NCBI GenBank assembly: GCA_947169755.1
Contig: CAMVQX010000056.1
Span: 1-9,254 of the forward strand
Origin: an uncultured bacterium
Lineage (GTDB): Bacteria > Cyanobacteriota > Vampirovibrionia > Gastranaerophilales > Gastranaerophilaceae
Reading direction: 5' to 3'
Length of the DNA stretch: 9,254 bases
Shown: positions 6,903-9,254 of the stretch, in pieces
Layout: each line of letters starts with the position of its first letter
Position numbering within the stretch: the stretch's first letter is position 1
Notes under the pieces: model-generated
Told to the model about the DNA's origin: nothing
Database searches by the model: none
What the model saw: the letters and a program-made list of their open reading frames with translations, nothing else
Translations under genes and position numbers: made by a program

Positions 6903-6930
6903 TTGACAAAACAAGAAAAAAATATATAAT
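6903..6930 (+). promoter_or_regulatory. Near-consensus sigma70 promoter of the small secreted-protein gene
   Basis: TTGACA (6903-6908) and TATAAT (6925-6930) both match consensus at six of six positions, with a 16-base spacer. The -35 box begins one base after the U-run of the groEL terminator. Transcription should start near 6937, giving a leader of about 36 bases. This is the strongest promoter that can be read in the window and predicts high constitutive expression. Confidence 0.88.
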
Positions 6931-6972
6931 AAACTTTATTACAGAAGTAATTTTTAATACTAAGGAGAGTTT

Positions 6973-7434
6973 ATGAAAAAGAAATTAATGATTTTATCTT
7001 TGATTGGTGCATTTGTTTTAACAGGTAGCACGGTATATTCTCAAGAATTATTGTATAATCCGACAAAAGCTGAAATGTTATGGGACAATGTTTCTGAAAA
7101 ATCTCAGGAAATAACAGAAACAACTGTAGTAAACTTAAAATCAGGTTCAAAGAAAACTGCTAAATTTGTAAAAGAAAAATCAAAATCAGCTGTCGATAAA
7201 GCAACACCGTACGTACAAAGCGGGGCAAAAAAAGCAAAAACCTCAACAATCAGAGGAGCAAATAAAATAACAAATTCTACCGCAAAAGGTTTAAAAAGGG
7301 CCGGCAGAAAATTGGAAGAATCAGCAGAAAGAGCAATTGAAAAAACTGACAAAACATTGCAAGAAACTGAACCAAAGTGTAACTGCGGGAAAAACTGTAG
7401 ATGCAACAAAACAAACATCGACAGCGAAGAATAA
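6973..7434 (+). CDS. Secreted lysine-rich helical protein with C-terminal four-cysteine cluster (function unknown)
   Basis: 153 residues; I do not recognise a named family. A clear signal peptide (KKK, then LMILSLIGAFVLTGSTVYS, cut probably before Q24) sends it to the periplasm or outside. The mature part from about 40 to 130 is lysine-, serine-, threonine- and alanine-rich with no proline except P79. It has repeated patterns such as KKTAKFVKEKSKSAVDKA, KKAKTSTIRGANK and KGLKRAGRKLEESAERA, suggesting long amphipathic helices like those of LEA-type or YtxH-like proteins. The tail carries C136, C138, C142 and C144 in CNCGKNCRCNK, a C-x-C-x3-C-x-C arrangement that could bind a metal ion or form disulfides. 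The start is fixed by AAGGAGAG at 6962-6969, and a near-consensus promoter lies just upstream. The gene is probably monocistronic. It ends three bases from the stop of the convergent cysK. Coding status is well supported; the role is open. Confidence 0.85.
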   Translation: MKKKLMILSLIGAFVLTGSTVYSQELLYNPTKAEMLWDNVSEKSQEITETTVVNLKSGSKKTAKFVKEKSKSAVDKATPYVQSGAKKAKTSTIRGANKITNSTAKGLKRAGRKLEESAERAIEKTDKTLQETEPKCNCGKNCRCNKTNIDSEE

Positions 7435-7437
7435 CTA

Positions 7438-8346
7438 CTACAAAACGCTTAAATATCTTTCGCCGGTATCAGGCAAAATTACAACAATAAGCTTGCCCTT
7501 GTTTTCAACGCGTTTGGAAACTTCAACAGCAGCTTTCATTGCAGCTCCGCAAGAAATTCCTGACAATATGCCTTCTTGTTTTGCCAAATTTCGAGCAATA
7601 TCATAAGCATCCTCATTTGATATCGGAATAATCTCATCTATAACGCTTCTGTCAAAGTTTTCCGGCACAAAATTTGCACCGATTCCCTGAATTTTGTGAG
7701 GACCTGCAACTCCTTTAGCCAGCATTTGGGATGTTTCTGGTTCAACTGCAATTGCTTTTATATTCGGGTTTTTGGCTTTTAAACCTTTTGCAATACCGCT
7801 AATTGTCCCGCCTGTTCCAACGCCACCGATTACAATATCAACTCTACCGTCTGTATCATGCCAAATTTCTTGAGCAGTTGTCAAAACATGTATTTCAGGA
7901 TTTGCAGGATTTGCAAACTGTTGAGGAATAAATGAATTTTTTATTTCCTTATGAAGTTCTTCTGCTTTATCAACGGCGCCTTGCATACCTTTTGAACCTT
8001 CTGTCAAAACAAGTTCCGCACCATACGCACTCAAAAGCTTTCTTCTTTCTACACTCATAGTTTCAGGCATAGTTAAAATTATCCTATTTCCTCTTACAGC
8101 ACATGCAAGAGCAAGGCCAACACCTGTATTTCCGCTTGTCGGTTCAATTATCACAGTATCTTTATCTACTAAACCTCTTTTTTCTGCATCTTCAAGCATG
8201 TTCAATGCCGGTCTGTCTTTGACTGAACCCCCAGGGTTAAAACTCTCCACCTTTGCAACAATAGTTGCAAAACCGTCATTAAGTTTATTAATTTTGACCA
8301 ATGGCGTATTTCCTATTGTCTCCAGAATATTATCTTTAATGTTCAT
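7438..8346 (-). CDS. cysK: Cysteine synthase A (O-acetylserine sulfhydrylase)
   Basis: 302 residues, full length for CysK. It converts O-acetylserine and sulfide to cysteine with pyridoxal phosphate in the cytoplasm, the last step of sulfur assimilation. Motifs in order: IGNTPLVKIN (11-20); the cofactor lysine K43 in NPGGSVKDR (37-45); the substrate loop PTSGNTG (69-75); KGMQGAVDKAEEL (119-131), which favours the CysK over the CysM type; PQQFANPANP (141-150); the phosphate-binding GGVGTGGT (174-181); and GISCGAA (263-269), where the cofactor ring nitrogen is held, here with cysteine in place of the more usual second serine. It ends DTGERYLSVL. AGGGAGAG precedes the ATG. It lies 28 bases downstream of another unit's terminator, so it needs its own promoter or read-through. 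No serine acetyltransferase gene is present in the window, and no terminator is visible after its stop. Confidence 0.96.
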   Translation of the reverse strand: MNIKDNILETIGNTPLVKINKLNDGFATIVAKVESFNPGGSVKDRPALNMLEDAEKRGLVDKDTVIIEPTSGNTGVGLALACAVRGNRIILTMPETMSVERRKLLSAYGAELVLTEGSKGMQGAVDKAEELHKEIKNSFIPQQFANPANPEIHVLTTAQEIWHDTDGRVDIVIGGVGTGGTISGIAKGLKAKNPNIKAIAVEPETSQMLAKGVAGPHKIQGIGANFVPENFDRSVIDEIIPISNEDAYDIARNLAKQEGILSGISCGAAMKAAVEVSKRVENKGKLIVVILPDTGERYLSVL

Positions 8347-8374
8347 AAACTCTCCCTAAATTTATTTATATATT

Positions 8375-8407
8375 AAAAAAGGGTTGATAAAAAATCAACC
8401 CTTTTTT
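8375..8407 (-). terminator. Intrinsic terminator after the Spy-like gene
   Basis: Read on the minus strand, AAAAAAGGGTTGAT, loop TTTTT and ATCAACCCTTTTTT form a perfect 14-pair hairpin whose 3' arm ends in six Us. It starts five bases after the stop codon of the Spy-like gene and ends 28 bases before the cysK start. It therefore separates the sigma/Spy-like unit from cysK. The symmetry allows function in both directions. Confidence 0.9.
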
Positions 8408-8412
8408 ATTTA

Positions 8413-9006
8413 TCATTTAACTTCAGTTTTTACTGGAGGTTGAGGTGGTATTTCAACAGGTCCTGGACCAAATCCCGGACCAAAACCCGGACGAGGATGC
8501 TTTTTCATATTTTTCATGTTCTTTTCAAAATTTTTGCGTCCTTCTTCTTTCATTTTTTTCAACTCTTTTTTCTGTTGAGTTGTTAAAAGTCCCTCAAAAT
8601 TTTTCATATTTTGCATACGAAGTTCGTGTGCCTCATGCTTCAATGTGCCCAATTGTTTTTTCACTTGTTCCAATTGTTCTGTATCACCATTTTTTTGCAA
8701 TTCAAAAGCTTCTTTTTGTTTTTCTTTAATTTTTTCCATAATTGGTCTCATTTGTTCAAAACCTTGTTCTCGAAGCTCTTTTGCTTTTGTTTTTTGTTCA
8801 TCGGTCAAATTTAAACGTTTTTCAAACTGTTCATGGCGTTTTTGAAAATCAGGACCTTTCTTAGGTGGCTGCATTTTACAATAAGGTTTGTCAACCTTGA
8901 ATGCAGGTTTTTCAAGTTCAGTTTTTACTGTTTTTTCAGGTGCAGCAAATGCTGCCATTGATGTTGCAAATAAAATTACACTTGCAAGAATTAATGTTTT
9001 TTTCAT
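8413..9006 (-). CDS. Spy/CpxP-like periplasmic LTxxQ-motif protein
   Basis: 197 residues. The signal peptide is MKKTLILASVILFATSMAAF followed by A21, with cleavage likely near AFA|APEK. The mature protein is strongly helical and charged, with the two motifs that define the Spy/CpxP/ZraP group: LTDEQ (67-71) and LTTQQ (141-145), at the usual spacing of about 70 residues. A long helix between them has HELRMQNM at 127-134. Known members are periplasmic chaperones or metal- and stress-responsive sensors in the envelope. Outside the core are a proline- and lysine-rich N-terminal linker with a single cysteine (C43), and a C-terminal tail with GFGPGFGPGP (174-183) and PPQPPVKTEVK. The gene follows an ECF sigma factor gene by 17 bases, has AAAGGA before its ATG and ends at a terminator, so it is the last gene of that unit. 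Family assignment is good; whether it is sensor, chaperone or metal binder is not decided by sequence. Confidence 0.82.
   Translation of the reverse strand: MKKTLILASVILFATSMAAFAAPEKTVKTELEKPAFKVDKPYCKMQPPKKGPDFQKRHEQFEKRLNLTDEQKTKAKELREQGFEQMRPIMEKIKEKQKEAFELQKNGDTEQLEQVKKQLGTLKHEAHELRMQNMKNFEGLLTTQQKKELKKMKEEGRKNFEKNMKNMKKHPRPGFGPGFGPGPVEIPPQPPVKTEVK
8422..8435 (-). repeat. 14-base direct repeat, copy 1 (3' end of Spy-like gene)
   Basis: TTCAGTTTTTACTG here is identical to 8917-8930. On the minus strand both copies encode V-K-T-E in the same frame, one near the C-terminus and the other just after the signal peptide of the same protein. The match extends with two mismatches over about 20 bases. 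Confidence 0.6.
8462..8497 (-). repeat. Three 12-base tandem repeats encoding the Gly-Pro-Gly-Phe tail
   Basis: On the plus strand the units are cctggaccaaat (8462-8473), cccggaccaaaa (8474-8485) and cccggacgagga (8486-8497), with one or a few changes between neighbours. Read on the minus strand they encode the repeating F-G-P-G part of the Spy-like protein tail. Short tandem repeats of this kind can change copy number by slippage in units of four residues without breaking the frame. Confidence 0.7.
8917..8930 (-). repeat. 14-base direct repeat, copy 2 (5' end of Spy-like gene)
   Basis: This is the second copy of TTCAGTTTTTACTG, encoding V-K-T-E at residues 27-30 of the Spy-like protein, directly after the predicted signal cleavage site. 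The other copy encodes residues 192-195. Confidence 0.6.
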
Positions 9007-9023
9007 TTCTCAAATCCTTTCTT

Positions 9024-9254
9024 TTATATTAAATCTTCTAACATCACTGCTAACTCTTTTTTAGCATTAAATAGTCTGGATTTTATTGTACCTACCGGGC
9101 ATTTTAATTTGCCTGCCGCATCTTCATAAGTGTATCCATAGATTTCGCACAACATTACAACCTCTTTAAATTTTGGTTTAAGTGAATTTATTGCATCTGT
9201 TATACGTTTTTGTCTGTCATTTGTTATTAGTCTCAATTCCGGAGTTGATTTTTT
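9024..9254 (-). CDS. ECF-type RNA polymerase sigma factor, C-terminal part (region 4)
   Basis: 76 residues are visible, beginning KKSTPELRLITNDRQ with no start codon reached; the reading frame is open to the right edge, so the gene is cut by the window. The visible part is sigma region 4, which recognises the -35 element: ITDAINSLKPKFKEVVMLCE, then YGYTYEDAAGKLKCPVGTIK and SRLFNAKKELAVML. The pattern L-x-P-x3-(K/R)-E-V-x2-L, then G-x-(T/S)-Y-x-(D/E)-x-A, then C-P-x-G-T-x-K-S-R-L is standard for ECF (SigE/RpoE-like) sigma factors. Regions 2 and 3 are not in the window, so the subgroup and any anti-sigma partner cannot be assigned. A TTG at 9236 could be read as a start, but that would leave a protein without region 2. 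The next gene, encoding a Spy-like periplasmic protein, begins 17 bases after this stop and is probably co-transcribed. Confidence 0.88.
   Translation of the reverse strand, partial: KKSTPELRLITNDRQKRITDAINSLKPKFKEVVMLCEIYGYTYEDAAGKLKCPVGTIKSRLFNAKKELAVMLEDLI

Noticed and set aside
7378..7404. Calling the small secreted protein a metallothionein
   Set aside because: Only four cysteines occupy a short tail of a 153-residue exported protein. Bacterial metallothioneins are short cytoplasmic proteins with more cysteines and a defined fold, so only metal binding, not family membership, can be proposed.
7381..7410. Possible terminator hairpin near CTGCGGGAAAAACTGTAG for cysK
   Set aside because: Only a four-base imperfect pairing is possible, with no U-run on the minus strand, so it is not a convincing terminator.
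8445..8845. Plus-strand open frames rich in Phe, Ser and Leu opposite the Spy-like gene
   Set aside because: They are mirror images of the lysine- and glutamate-rich coding strand, overlap each other in different frames and have no start signals.
9024..9236. Short complete gene starting at TTG 9236 for the sigma factor fragment
   Set aside because: The frame stays open to the window edge (KKSTPE precedes it), and a sigma factor without region 2 would not bind core polymerase or the -10 element.

Overview
The window is an AT-rich bacterial chromosomal segment with tightly packed genes. It was probably taken from a Gram-negative (diderm) organism. Support for an outer membrane comes from the start of a probable Kdo transferase gene (waaA/kdtA), a Spy/CpxP-like periplasmic protein and several exported products. 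The GroEL sequence reads as similar to cyanobacterial-type GroEL in several stretches. With the low GC, this would fit a non-photosynthetic relative of Cyanobacteria (Vampirovibrionia/Gastranaerophilales-like). That placement is an impression from reading the sequence, not a computed result.

Left half (1-4734, all minus strand): one compact operon read from high to low coordinates. The order is a peptide-type ABC substrate-binding protein, two permeases of the Dpp/Opp class, an MgtC/SapB family membrane protein, and the first 50 codons of probable waaA. Junctions overlap by 1, 8 and 1 bases, or abut directly, so translation is probably coupled along the whole unit. No transporter ATPase genes lie in the window.

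Middle (4735-6901): a 155-base divergent promoter region separates the transporter operon from groES-groEL on the plus strand. The groES-groEL spacer carries a short perfect hairpin just before the groEL ribosome binding site. No CIRCE operator is visible. A 17-base-arm symmetric terminator closes groEL. One base after it begins a near-perfect sigma70 promoter (TTGACA, 16 bases, TATAAT), which drives a small gene for a secreted, lysine-rich, helical protein ending in a four-cysteine cluster.

Right part (7438-9254, all minus strand): cysK (cysteine synthase A) is convergent with the small secreted-protein gene, with only three bases between their stop codons. Upstream of cysK is a two-gene unit, closed by its own terminator: the C-terminal part of an ECF-type sigma factor (cut by the window edge), followed 17 bases later by a Spy/CpxP-like LTxxQ protein. 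This pairing suggests an envelope-stress or metal-responsive module.

No tRNA, rRNA, CRISPR array, insertion sequence or prophage gene was seen. Most of the window is ordinary housekeeping. The sigma/Spy-like pair, the cysteine-tailed secreted protein and the transporter-mgtC-waaA linkage are the parts most worth a second look.
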